Assembly: GCA_019722365.1 (NCBI GenBank)
Contig: JADFUC010001327.1
Span: 1-64,000, forward strand
Origin: Lithospermum erythrorhizon
Taxonomy: Eukaryota > Streptophyta > Magnoliopsida > Boraginales > Boraginaceae
DNA: 64,000 nucleotides
Direction of reading: 5' to 3'
Below the pieces are notes generated by a model. The model ran no database searches. It worked only from the letters and a program-made list of their open reading frames with translations, and was not told the origin of the DNA. Of the stretch, positions 36,094 through 46,898 are shown one piece after another (the first letter of the stretch is position 1; each line of letters begins with the position of its first letter). Position numbers and translations under genes: made by a program.

Positions 36094-37170
36094 ATGCCGC
36101 TAGAGTGCGTGGGCGAGGTAGAGCGAGGAGTGCCGGGGTAAGAACCCGAGAGGAGGCCCCATTTCGAGGCAGAGTATAGGCGCTCGATTAGTACGGCGTG
36201 GACCGAGTGCGGAGGGAATACGATCTTAAAGGTATTGAGGAGGTTGAGTAGACCTCGTAGAGAGTATGAATGCTTTTCCGGGTAGTCGGCAGCGGGGGGT
36301 CGAATTCGAGGAAGCGAGTTGTTTAACCGGTTACATGGGGATCCTTTGAAGTTTCGAGGGGTTCGCCCGAGGCTTGAACTCTGCGGGATTCATCCGGGAC
36401 ATGAAGTCGATTTTTGGCCCGGATGGGGATTGTGGGCGAGATATGAGTGAAGTTTGCTATAGACTTGAGGGTGCGTGGTGAGGTGGGAGGGCAGGTGCAT
36501 CATTTGAGGGGGTTAAGTGATGTTTCCTAGGAGGCGATTTGTTGAGCTCTTCGGGAAGAATTATTGCTTGGAGACCATGGCGACCTTGGAGAGAGGATTT
36601 AAGTTGACATAGGGTTTGAGGTCGGGTGGAGTCTGACGATTCGGTGATTTGTGCAGGCTACTTCTGATGTTTATCGGTAAGGCGAATAGGATCCAGATTA
36701 GGGGATGGATTGGCGGTAGGAATCACGTCACGGATCTCACTTGATGGGAGTTTACTAGTTTCCACGTCTTTGTGAGGAATGCGGCCACGAAGATGGAAAA
36801 TAGGTTAGCGAGGCAGGCCGAGTGGATCGAGGAGTCGGCCACGAGACTTTCTATTCAGTGAACCTTGGCTACAGAGTTCGAGAGAGGAGGGAGACGGACA
36901 GCCAGAGTAAATCTGGGTAGAGTCCCACTTGATTACTCAGAGCGGTCACTTAGAGTTATATTCTACTCCTTACACTTACGCGGTGGGCGCCTGCGAGATC
37001 CGGCGGGGCAGGCGTATGATCTTCCGGGGGTCAGGAAGAGGTATCCGTTGTTACCGTTGTGAGGTCGGGATTGGACCGCGAGCGGCCCGAGGATTTCCGG
37101 GGAGAGAGGTGGTCTTATGCTATCGATGCCGGCGAGGACATTTGGCGGGAATGAGTGTCCCAGAACTTCC
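36094..37170 (+). pseudogene. Gypsy element 2 gag
   Basis: The ATG at 36094 aligns with the gag start of element 1 after the same TTCTTTTGTTGCGT leader. Toward the C-terminus two zinc-knuckle-like segments are seen in one frame: CYRCEVG near 37052-37072 and CYRCRRGHLAG near 37110-37142, the second keeping C, C and H. The capsid part is broken by indels. Confidence 0.7.
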
Positions 37171-37359
37171 CGGAGGAGGGGGCTTGACGATTGACTGTGA
37201 GGCGGTTATTAGAAGTCGTGGTGGTCGATTCGGCGGCCGTGGAGGCCGAGAGGGATATGGGCTGTAGGACCCCTCGGAGGAGATTAAGTGGGTAGCGGCT
37301 GGCCGGGTAGTCGGGGAGCCGGTCGTCTTTACATTACACATCGGGGCGGGATACCCCGA

Positions 37360-37700
37360 GGTGGTGGCGAACATTGTTTTACGTATGATATTGAGGGCCG
37401 AGGGGTGTTGTTTGATTATGGGGCTACGCATTCTTTTTGTTTCTCGAGAGTTTTTATTCTGCCTTATGTCATTATGTGAGGTGTGCCTTTTGCTGCTCAG
37501 CTTGAGATTATGACACTGTAGGGAGGTCGGGTTAATGCAGTTAGATTGGTATATAGAGACTGTCCTTTGATTGTTGGTGGTCAGTTGTTGTCTGTTGATT
37601 TACTTCCATTTGAGCTTTCTGATTTTGACCTTATCTTGGGTATGGATTGGTTGGGGAAACATCATGCCGTTATTGATTGCCATCGGAAAGAGATTACTTT
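37360..37700 (+). pseudogene. Gypsy element 2 protease remnant
   Basis: GVLFDYGATHSF at 37402-37437 is the active-site strand. The usual D-S-G-A motif reads D-Y-G-A, so the Ser that normally follows the catalytic Asp (37414-37416) is replaced. In the next frame SVDLLPFELSDFDLILGMDW continues to LGKHHAVIDC (37594-37681), which is the well-kept region between protease and RT. Confidence 0.8.
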
Positions 37701-37879
37701 TGTGGAGTTCGAGAAGACCCGGATATCGGTTGTGGGAGGCAGGGAAAGATTTTGCCTTCGAGGTTTTGTATGTCGGCGCTTGAAATTTGGGAGATTGATT
37801 CGGAAAGGGTGTATTGGGTTCTTGGGATATGTGGTTGATTTGAATAAGAGAAACAGGCCAGGAGGATGTCTGGGTTGTT

Positions 37880-38640
37880 AGAGAGTTTAAGGATGTTTTC
37901 TGAGGAGCACGGGGGTTGCCACCGAGAAAGGGGAGGTCGAATTTGCTATTGAGGTTATTCACAGTACGGCACCAATTTCTGCTTCCACCGTCTGGGGATA
38001 GCTCCACGACGAATTGCGGACTGATTCTGAGGAGGTTGTTGGACAAGGGATTACCGTGAGACCGAGTGTATCTCTCCATTAAGGGTGCGCGGTGTTGTTT
38101 GTGAAAAAGCGGGGATGGTTCGATGAGGCATGCGTTGACTATAGGCGGTGAATAAGTGACCATTAAGAACCAAAACCCATTTCAGGTGGCCGTTTGTTTG
38201 ATCGGTGAAGGATGCGAGGTGTTCTGAAGATTGATTTACTTGATGCGGATTTATCATCGGTTGAGGATCAAAGGGAGATATTCGAAATCGACTTTCGATC
38301 GTTATGGACATTATGAGTTTATAGTGATGCCATTTTGGATTGACAAATCGCTGACGATCTTATGGATTTGATGAACCGGGTGTTTCGGGAGTATCTGGAT
38401 GAGTTTGTGGTGGTATTCATTAATGATATCTTTGATATATTGGGGAGGGAGGAGCGTGAGGCCATTTGCGGTTGTCTTGAGGACCTTGGGGAACTGACAC
38501 CGGTTGTATGCCAAGTTTTTCCAAATGTGAGTTAGTTAGGCGAAAGTGCAATTCACAGGTCGTATTATTTGGTGAGGAGTATTTTTTGTTGATCAGCGAA
38601 GGTGGAGGTTGGCGAGGAAACGATTGGGAGCGTCCAGCGA
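37880..38640 (+). pseudogene. Gypsy element 2 reverse transcriptase remnant
   Basis: RT blocks follow the protease. The catalytic box at 38416-38427 reads F-I-N-D instead of F-I-D-D, removing one of the two metal-binding aspartates. Frames are broken before and after it. The 187-residue open frame on the opposite strand (37600-38163) is antisense to the protease-RT region. Confidence 0.75.
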
Positions 38641-38689
38641 AGTGTGAGGTTAGGAGTTTGCTTGGCGTTAGGCGGTGCTATAGGAGATT

Positions 38690-39385
38690 CATCGAAGTTC
38701 TTTTCCTTGATTGCGGCGCCATTGACCGGAGTTGACGAGAAAAGGGGTTAAGATTTATTTGGGATGATGATTGTGAGGGGCTGCCCGAGGATACTAAAGG
38801 GAAGTTGACTTCGGGAACCGGTGTTGGCGTCTGCGTCACAGTTACGAGGCTCACGTGATTTATAGTGATGCCATGAGAGTTAGGGGTGTGTTCGATGTAG
38901 AATGGGAAGGTCATTGCCTATGCTTCTAGGCAGGTTGAGAAATCACGAGGAAAAACCCCATCCGACCCGTGATTTTGAGCTAGATGGCGATAGTCGTTGT
39001 GTTGAAGTTGTGGAGACATTATCGTATGGGGTTAAATGCGGATTTTTGCGATCACGAGAGTTTGAAATATCTTCGGACGCATAGAGATTTGAATTTGAGG
39101 CGAGAGGAGGTGGATGGAGTTCATCGGTGATTATGACTTGACTATTAGTACCGCGGGGAAAGGCAAATGTAGTAGGCGATCACTGACGAAAGGGGAAATC
39201 AAAGGACAGAGAGAGAGAGATGAAAGCAATTTGGGAGTTGGTTTGATATGTGGCCAGGAGATTTTTCGCCCATTATGAGGGATTCGACCGGTGCTTGTGG
39301 ATCGAATCTTAAATTTCGGCGAGATGAAGGCTATGAGGTTGTATCGGTAGGGATGTGAGAAGTGGGGTCGGTCGGTTCGGGTTGG
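38690..39385 (+). pseudogene. Gypsy element 2 RNase H remnant, ends at a deletion junction
   Basis: It matches element 1 at 13470-14130 up to GTGAGAAGTGGGGTC. Then GAGAGTGGAGTTAGTATTGC joins straight to the sequence that in element 1 follows the chromodomain stop (15449 onward). The deleted piece corresponds to about 14130-15450 of element 1. Confidence 0.75.
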
Positions 39386-39512
39386 CCAGAGAGTGGAGTT
39401 AGTATTGCTTTTATTTTTGTGTGATATTTGATTTTGTGTTATTATATTGCTTGATTGTTTGAGGGTTGTTAAATTTCGAGTCGGGGGTATTTTATTGGAG
39501 TCAGGTAGCAGG

Positions 39513-41784
39513 TGTAATAGCAGATTACGAAAAAAAAAATTTAAAAATTTAAAATTTTCGATTCGGTGGGACGGGGATATTTTAAATAATCTCGATATTA
39601 ATATTATTTAAGTGATAGAATTTTTTAGCGAATTACATTTATAATTTAGTAGTTTTTGCCATGGAATATTTTATCTTTGGAATCGGGTTCGTGGAGATTT
39701 AAATGCGATAAGCGGAGAATTAACTTGAAACCGAGCGGACTCGAGTTTTAAATATCTGATCGTGCTTATCTTCAGCGTCATCATTATCCAAAACCTTAAA
39801 TCGTCATCTTTTTTCATGCTATGGCGAAATATTCACCCCGCCCACATAAAAAATTTCATTTTCCATTTCTCTCTTCGATTGTCCACTTTCAGGCTTCAAG
39901 ATCGGTTGTAGAATATTGTTCTCCCCGTCATTCTCTTGAGTGCAAAAGTGATAAGTGGAAAGAGCCGATTACTTGATTGTTTTAAAGAAGGTTTTGCGGT
40001 AGTAGGAGGTGAGTACTTATCACCATGGGTGTTCTTTTACGTACTTACTTTAAATTGTGTGAACATGTTATTGTGATATGATTATGTGAGAATGATATAC
40101 AAGTTATTATGATATGATTATGTGAGAATGATATACATGTCAGCGTGTTATGATTCACGTGAGAATGATATACGTATAGTATATGATTATGTGATTATAT
40201 TACGTGGCGTTAAGGAATTGCTTGAGGTAAGTAATAGCGAGCTCCCGACTTATATTCGATTTACGTGGCACTTGTCGGCACTTATGATTTACGTGGCACT
40301 TGTCGGCGGCTTATGATTTGTGGCCTTGTTGGCGATTGTGTTTGACCTTGATTGTGAGATGTTTAGGCTGTGCTTGGATATTGTTTGGGGTAAGTGGTGG
40401 TTATTGAAGGTGATGGTTAGAGTTATCTATGACTTGAGGGTGACTTGAGTATCGGGGTGACCATAGTTGGGATCGGTAGGGATTAGGTGACTCTCGCTGC
40501 TGCGAGGATATGTGGCGCTATTGGCCCTTTATCTTCACCCAGTATAGCGTCTGCGGTTTGGCCTTATCTTCGGTATAAGGCGGTATGACTTCTCTTTTGA
40601 TCGACTTTGTTGTGCGTTGTCGGTGTGGCCTATCTTACGGTATAGCGTGCGGTTTGCCCTTATACTTCGGTATAAAGAGGCGGTATGAGAATCTTTTGAT
40701 CACTTTCTTTGTGTGCGTTGTCGATGTGGCCACTATCTTAAGATTACGTGTCTCTTTGATTGTGCGCCACTTGGTGTGTAGGCTGATTGTGCGCTTATGC
40801 TTAGTGTATAAATGATTGTGCCTTATACTTAGTGTATGAGTGCGATGTGCGCTTCTCTTTTTTGTGTATAAGTGCGGTGTGCCTTATACTTTGTGTGTAT
40901 AAGTGCGGTTTTGGCCTTACTCTTTGCTTGGTATAAGTGCGGGTGATTGTTGATTAGTCCGTTCCTATGGGGTAAGGCAGTTGAGTATATGCGCGTTAGA
41001 GGATGTGGTATCTTGGTGGGGATGATATGAGAGATAAGAGGTTTGATGACTAGAGTTTTTAGTCGTTGTTGAGTACATTGATTTCTTTTACGAGAAATTG
41101 TGTGCTTCTTTGAACCTTCTATTATATCTTAAATTAGCAGTATAATAAAGTTTCTAGCGAATTATGTTGTATGACCTTTTAGGTAGTGCTTGGATATATG
41201 TATTTTATTCATATTTGACTATTATATTATTGATTGAATCATTTCGTATGATAAGTTCACCCACGTGTTAAGTTTCACTAAAGCGCCATGACTTCGCCCC
41301 GCGTTGGCGGCATTTCATTTGTGCCGGAGTTGACGGACGGCCGGTTGAAGCCCGAAATTTGAGAGTTTTTATTCAGAGTGGTAGGTGAGCATCGGGTGGC
41401 GAGAGGATCTGAGTTTGATTTTGATGTGTTGTCAGCTGTTTTTGATTGTTGTATTTTCCTTTTGAAACTTTAGCCTTGTCGGTGTTAATAGATTTGTATT
41501 GAGGATCTGATGCGTATCATCTGTTGTAGCCTTGCCGGCATTACTTTATTTTTGGGATATATTTGTGCTTGTATCCCATATATGGGTTTTGTCGTTCGAT
41601 ATCGGTGATGGATTATAAATTTTAAAAATTGTTTTGATTTGGGAAACTTAATTGTGATCACATTTTTTGGATGAAGCAATTGTATTTTTAAAGGCGGAGT
41701 CGTCCGTCGGTTTGGTGACTTCTAGTGTTCAGTTTTTTAATGACTCTGCACCGAGGCGGTAGGCACAGGAGGACGGTCGTTACG
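39513..41784 (+). mobile_element. 3' LTR of gypsy element 2
   Basis: It starts TGTAATAG and ends CGGTCGTTACG (terminal CA changed to CG). It is very similar along its length to 33644-35953, with many small indels between the two. Confidence 0.85.
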
Positions 41785-41985
41785 TCGTTTACTAGTTTAT
41801 TGAATGGGGATTACATAAAGCGGAACATTCAATCATAGTAATTTTTTAATTACCTAGTCGGAGTTCTTATGATAATACCGAGGAGTTATGCGAGATTGCT
41901 AGATACCGTACATATGGAAATATAATAATATTAATGGTCTATTATATTATTATACGGCTGTTATTCGTACTGTTTGCCTAACTTT
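41785..41985 (+). mobile_element. Copia LTR, right half
   Basis: It continues the LTR interrupted at 33643: GTTCTTATGATAATACCGAGGAGTTATG matches GTTCTCATGATAATATCGGGGTTATG at 1581-1606. Confidence 0.7.
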
Positions 41986-41989
41986 TCTT

Positions 41990-42790
41990 GCAATGATTTG
42001 AATGATCTCTTTTTTAGTTGTCCGTACAAGATACGTTCCAGTAACGATGTTTAAATGGCATCCTGCCGCTTTTTTTGTCATAAGAAGCCAAAGGCCTACC
42101 AATTCTCAAGAAAATTTATGCTGCGATTTAATGATGCTTTCGCCTGTGCTTGACCCACAAAGGAGGCCCAGGACCTTGGAGTGTCAAATATTTTGTTGCA
42201 TCAATGGATACTTTCAACCGTAGCCTATTGTCTTCTCTTTGTTGTGCACTTTGTTTCTCAAATGATTGGGGTATATGGTGTGGTTGATTTAGTAAATCCA
42301 ACTTAATTGCATAGCTTTTATGTGGATCAAATTCCGTCCCCGTATGTCTCGATAAAGCGCAATTTTTTTCCACCTACCGCTTTTCGATCTGCCCAAAGAA
42401 AACCATCAATTGTGAATGTTGATGGATTTACCGGACTATTAAATCTGAAACCGGGTATGAAAGACCTTGTCGGTGACTTTGAATATTAACCGCCAGAAAA
42501 GTTGTGAAATAATGATCATGTGTCCGAGGGTGCTCGACGGGGCACAGCAAAGGAAAGTTGTATTTTAATTATGGTTGGCAAGGACCATGAGTGATATAAG
42601 CCCATCTAACTTCATCACGTTCGTTAACAGGATATTTCCAAATTTGAGCTCTCGTAGCGGGATCATAATCGATAAATTCACACTAAAGCTCACCGATTCG
42701 AGCTCTTTTTTAAAGTTTCGGTTGAAGCTTGAAACCGGAATCTATAGGGGTCCATACACAATTTGTGACTTCACGAGTAAAGACGGGGTA
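41990..42790 (-). pseudogene. hAT-family transposase with TTF-type zinc finger, remnant
   Basis: On the - strand from 42720 to 42590 a frame reads DPATRAQIWKYPVNERDEVR then WAYITHGPCQP, the start of the TTF-type zinc-finger region in plant hAT-related transposases. From 42373 a second frame gives RLRLKVSIDATKYLTLQG (about 42235-42182), equivalent to the helix that follows the finger. Near 42090-42010 LASYDKK continues the same domain. At least three frameshifts separate the parts, and the catalytic RNase H-like and dimerisation domains are absent. Confidence 0.75.
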
Positions 42791-43905
42791 CTCTTTTCTT
42801 TAAAAAAGAATCGATCCTACTGAGAACCGTTTCTTAAACAAAAATTAACATAAGCATTCCAAATTATTAGGAAAAACAAAAAAATCTATCAATATGTCAA
42901 AACTTATTACTATAATCCATTAGTCATTTTAGTATATTATATTGAAGTTACAAATTTGTGATAATTATCGACAAAGCAAAAACTTTTTAATTCTAAAAGT
43001 TAAATATTACGCTCTAATTACTTGCCAAATAAAAGCAACACAAAGGAAGAAATTTTATCAACCGCAATGTTCTTAAAAGAAACTCTATCAATACAAAATA
43101 AGAAACTTTTTTAACTCAGAATAATTACTCCTTAAAACATTAAGCCTTTGTTAATGAAAATCAAACTATCCAATTTTCACAATTTAAACCATTATTCAAT
43201 TATCCAATTTCGAAATCTATCAATTATCAAATTTATAATATCCAAAAAATTATTTATTTACCAAATAAACACCATCAATTTAGCCTCTATTTGTTTATAA
43301 TAATTGATAAATCTAATTTATAGAAAAACTTACAAGTTGAGAAACAAGTTGTTGCCGTAAAAGAGCCCAATAACTAGTATGATCGCAATAGATAAGGGAG
43401 TAGCCGTATGTAAGTAGTTGATGAGAAAGTGAGACAATGAATTTGGGAAGAGAAGAGTTTGTTTTTTAAGTATTATTAATTTTTTTTATATAGAACAAGC
43501 CGATTTTTTCAAAAATCGAGGGGTGGAACAACTACTTTGGCCGGGGGAGTCCCTCCACCCACTGCCATTTGTGATGCTAGCAAGCTGGAATTCAAAGGAG
43601 GCCTCGTGCAGGGAATTTGTTAATGTGATTAATTCCGTTCTTATTTTATATGAGATACGATTTAATATATATGCATTATATATTTTGTAGTTATGATTTT
43701 ATGCAATTTAAATGATCTTGATATGCTTTTGTTTAAGTTTTAAACTAGTTTTGGATAGTATTTTCATTCAGTGGCATTAAGAGCTTGTTTAAGTTTGCAT
43801 AATTTCGTCTACATTAACATGATTCATGTTTAATAACAATGTTATGTTAATTTTTATGTTTATATATTTATGTCATGAATATATGTATGAAAATTAATCC
43901 ATGGG

Positions 43906-43910
<5 letters not shown>

Positions 43911-43945
<35 letters not shown>
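43911..43945. repeat. (TA)n microsatellite
   Basis: About 17 TA units. Confidence 0.95.
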
Positions 43946-43948
<3 letters not shown>

Positions 43949-44934
43949 ATATTTTCAAGTTAACTTGTGCTGTAGTTTTTGATATTTTGACATTAAATTT
44001 ATGTTTTATAAATTTAAAGGGTTTTTTAATAGTTTTGATAGTAGATCTGAAAGTTTTAATGTGTTTTAAGGGGTTAAACTTTTTTAAAATATTCACGAAT
44101 TTTTTTTGTACTCTTTATTATATAATAACGGTACTGAGAATTCCTTAATTTTTACGGATAGTTTTAAGTATTCCAAAACAATTTTCATTTTTATGTAGTA
44201 GAAATTGAATAATTAATTATTGGAAAAATATTTTTACAAAATTCTAGTGGGTTGATTCAAGAAAATTGTGAAGAATTTTTCTGTGAATTTCCAAATTTTT
44301 TGAATATGTTTAAAGCCTTGAAACCAATTTTACAAAAATTTGAATTAAAACGTAAAAACTAGAAATTAATCGCATAAATCGGCAACGCGCGAGCTGCCAA
44401 TCTGAAATTTCGTCCGGCCAAACCGATCGGTTAGCGGCTATTGGGCCAGCGTCACACGGGCGTCTTGCAGCACTGTCCGTAGCGTGTGTCGGCAATGGCT
44501 GGAGGCCATCCAGATTCGTCATCTTAACTTTTAAAAATTTGGGTTTTGTTAAAACCACAATCCGTAATCCTAGTTTTAGAGTTTTAAATTATGGTAACTC
44601 TTTTAATTTCATTTTTTATGGATTATTACTATGTTTTCATTATGATAATTGTAATTGTCATTTTGGTAATATTATATTTTAATTCAATTATCCATTTCAA
44701 TATGTATCCTTACAAATGTTTTTAAAAATAAAAGGATAATCATGGTAGCATTTATCTATTATTAAAAGGATAATCACGTAGCAAGTATTTATCCTATTAT
44801 ATATATATATATATAATAATTATTATAGATATAATTAATTTTAATCATATATTTTGCATGGATATTTAATTGTTAATGCATGATTATATTTTCTTTCCTT
44901 TTAATGAATATTTATTAAATCCGATTTAATTTCT

Positions 44935-44938
<4 letters not shown>

Positions 44939-45011
<73 letters not shown>
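44939..45011. repeat. Two (TA)n microsatellites split by ACTTT
   Basis: TA runs at 44939-44968 and 44974-45011. Confidence 0.95.
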
Positions 45012-45013
<2 letters not shown>

Positions 45014-46099
45014 GATGTAATAAAATGAAAAGTGGATATCTTGATATGACATAGTTTTGTATTTTATTTAATCTGATTATGTGAACCGTTTGTCGTTGTA
45101 AATGACTAGGCTGAGTTGTATTTATTTATTTTTATTTTGCATGACACAAGTGGTTGTAATAGATCTGTTATTGTTAGGGTCGTATCATGTATCTTAAAAT
45201 TATGTGTATTATTTGACTATTTTCATGATGTACATATTACTTGGTATATGCTAAATATACATGTTAAATAATAATCAAATAATATTCCGCCATTAAAATT
45301 TAAGCAAAATGCTCGAAGCCAATTTTAAAGTTGTGCAATTTATCACGGCTAACGGGCACGTTGTGATGCAGGGTAATACTTAGTGTCGTGATAAGGTATG
45401 ATAATGAGGATGAATTTAGAGTGATTTCATTTAACGTTGTGGGCTTTTCGGATGATTATTCAAATAGCAGGATCGGTTGTAGCCGGTGATTTCCACTAAC
45501 GTTGTGGCCTTGAAGCCAAAGCTTGATTAATCGAGTGGCGCCTGTTAGGAGTGTTAGTGACCCAAGAGTTGTGATGCTACTTTACTACAGTTATCTTTCC
45601 ATAGAATTCATTTTGATAGGTTTTTCACATGTGAGGACAATATTTGATCTTGATTAGAAATGCTTTTAATTATATTATTAAAAAAATTAATATTATGAAA
45701 TTATTTTTAAATATGAATCCAATTATATAAATTTTATATTTTTTAAAATAATGAATAATTGATAGTCAAAGTTCAATTTTAAAAAAATCAAGCGATTAAA
45801 GTGGATTGAAGAGTTATAATTAGTGGCGAAACACATTATCGTTTGGTCATTTTATATGCTATCATATCGTTTGGTAAAAAAAAAAAATTTCAAAATCAAA
45901 ACATGAAATTAAAAATCAAATTGAAATCTCAAAATCAAAAGATCAAATTGAAAACCCAATTGAAATCCCAATTCAAACCTTTAGCATGCATTTTTCAAAA
46001 TCAAATCATCATCGAATGCTATGCGCACTACCAAATCTTCAAAGAAACTGAGAGCACCACTCACCCTAATCAAAATTAAAAAACTCAAAATCGAAAATA

Positions 46100-46175
46100 T
46101 TAATATTGGAGATAATAGAAGCACAACAAGAAAAAGGTTAATATTGGAGATAATAGAAGCACAACAAGAAAAAAG
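46100..46175 (+). repeat. 38-bp tandem duplication
   Basis: Two adjacent units starting TTAATATTGGAGATAATAG and ending CACAACAAGAAAAA with GG or AG. CACAACAAGAAAAA is one base from the frequent CACTACAAGAAAAA terminus of CACTA elements. Confidence 0.9.
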
Positions 46176-46430
46176 TTCTTTTGTCACTAAATCTTTCGTG
46201 ATGCCTGCGGTTTCGTAACAAAAATTGAGTTTTTACCACAATTTAGGTGGCATAGCAAAAATAACTCTTTTTGCTACAATTTTACAGCGTGACAAATCAT
46301 TAAGTAACTGAGTCTTTTTTTACCATTTAATTAAAGAGGGTGACAAACGATTTCGTGACAATAGACTTTTTTACTACTATTTGTAATGGCGTGACAAAGA
46401 TTACGGACTTGTAGCAAGATATATCACATT
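46176..46430. repeat. GTGACAA-rich subterminal-like repeats
   Basis: Repeated GCGTGACAAA / GGTGACAAACG / TTTTTGCTACAA modules. Similar modules (TTTTTTGTCACAAATTTGAGG, TTTTTTGCTACTAA) occur at 50180-50215. They are probably the two ends of one old DNA transposon interrupted by the reversed gypsy LTR. Confidence 0.4.
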
Positions 46431-46480
46431 CCAATTTATTTTAATTGATATTTTTTTGTATTTTCATGTCATATTATTAT

Positions 46481-46487
<7 letters not shown>

Positions 46488-46521
<34 letters not shown>
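46488..46521. repeat. (TA)n microsatellite
   Basis: About 17 TA units. Confidence 0.95.
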
Positions 46522-46524
<3 letters not shown>

Positions 46525-46898
46525 AAAAGTTATAAAAAAATAATATTATATAAATATTTCAAAGATGAACTCAAATTATATATCAAATTATTATTATTAC
46601 TATTATTTTTTACAGTATTTGTTAGCCCAACTTCATAGGTTTCATGTGAGAAAATATGTCTTGAGAAGGGTCATTAAAAGTTAAGGTAGGGATGAAGATT
46701 AGAGTCAAATATTGACATGTTCATGCCTATATTACTTTGTTGGTTTATATTCCACATTTATGGTTGCAAATTTCCATTCTTTTTTCTAGTCGATTCAATT
46801 GTTAAAAATGTATGGGTAATCTCTTGAATCTTGTTTTCATAGCTGTTCATTTTACTTAGAATTGTATATTTAAATTAAATATGTAATTTGACTCGTAC

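Larger units (their letters stand above)
33644..41784 (+). mobile_element. Gypsy element 2, two LTRs, integrase deleted
   Basis: It belongs to the same family as element 1 but has both LTRs (33644-35953 and 39513-41784). The left flank is TCATT (33639-33643) and the right flank TCGTT (41785-41789), a 5-bp duplication with one mismatch. The internal part is about 3.56 kb against about 4.83 kb in element 1, because integrase and chromodomain are missing. Gag, protease, RT and RNase H are present but frame-broken. It could not integrate by itself. Confidence 0.85.
42791..45890. other. AT-rich sequence with microsatellites, no gene recognised
   Basis: Contains TA runs at 43911-43945, 44797-44815, 44939-44968 and 44974-45011, and a duplicated AAAAGGATAATCA.GTAGCA segment (44731-44797). 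The GC-rich island 44380-44525 has no supported reading frame. The segment 45320-45600 with two ACGTTGTGG(C/G) blocks is probably part of an unknown retroelement. Confidence 0.5.

Noticed and set aside
37600..38163. 187-codon open frame on -, the longest in the window
   Set aside because: It lies opposite the protease-RT region of gypsy element 2 and has no motif of its own.
44380..44560. GC-rich open frame on - (82 codons)
   Set aside because: No recognised domain; it is surrounded by AT-rich repeats and looks like part of an unidentified retroelement.
43911..45011. TA runs as replication origin or matrix attachment site
   Set aside because: Ordinary plant microsatellites; nothing else supports a functional role.
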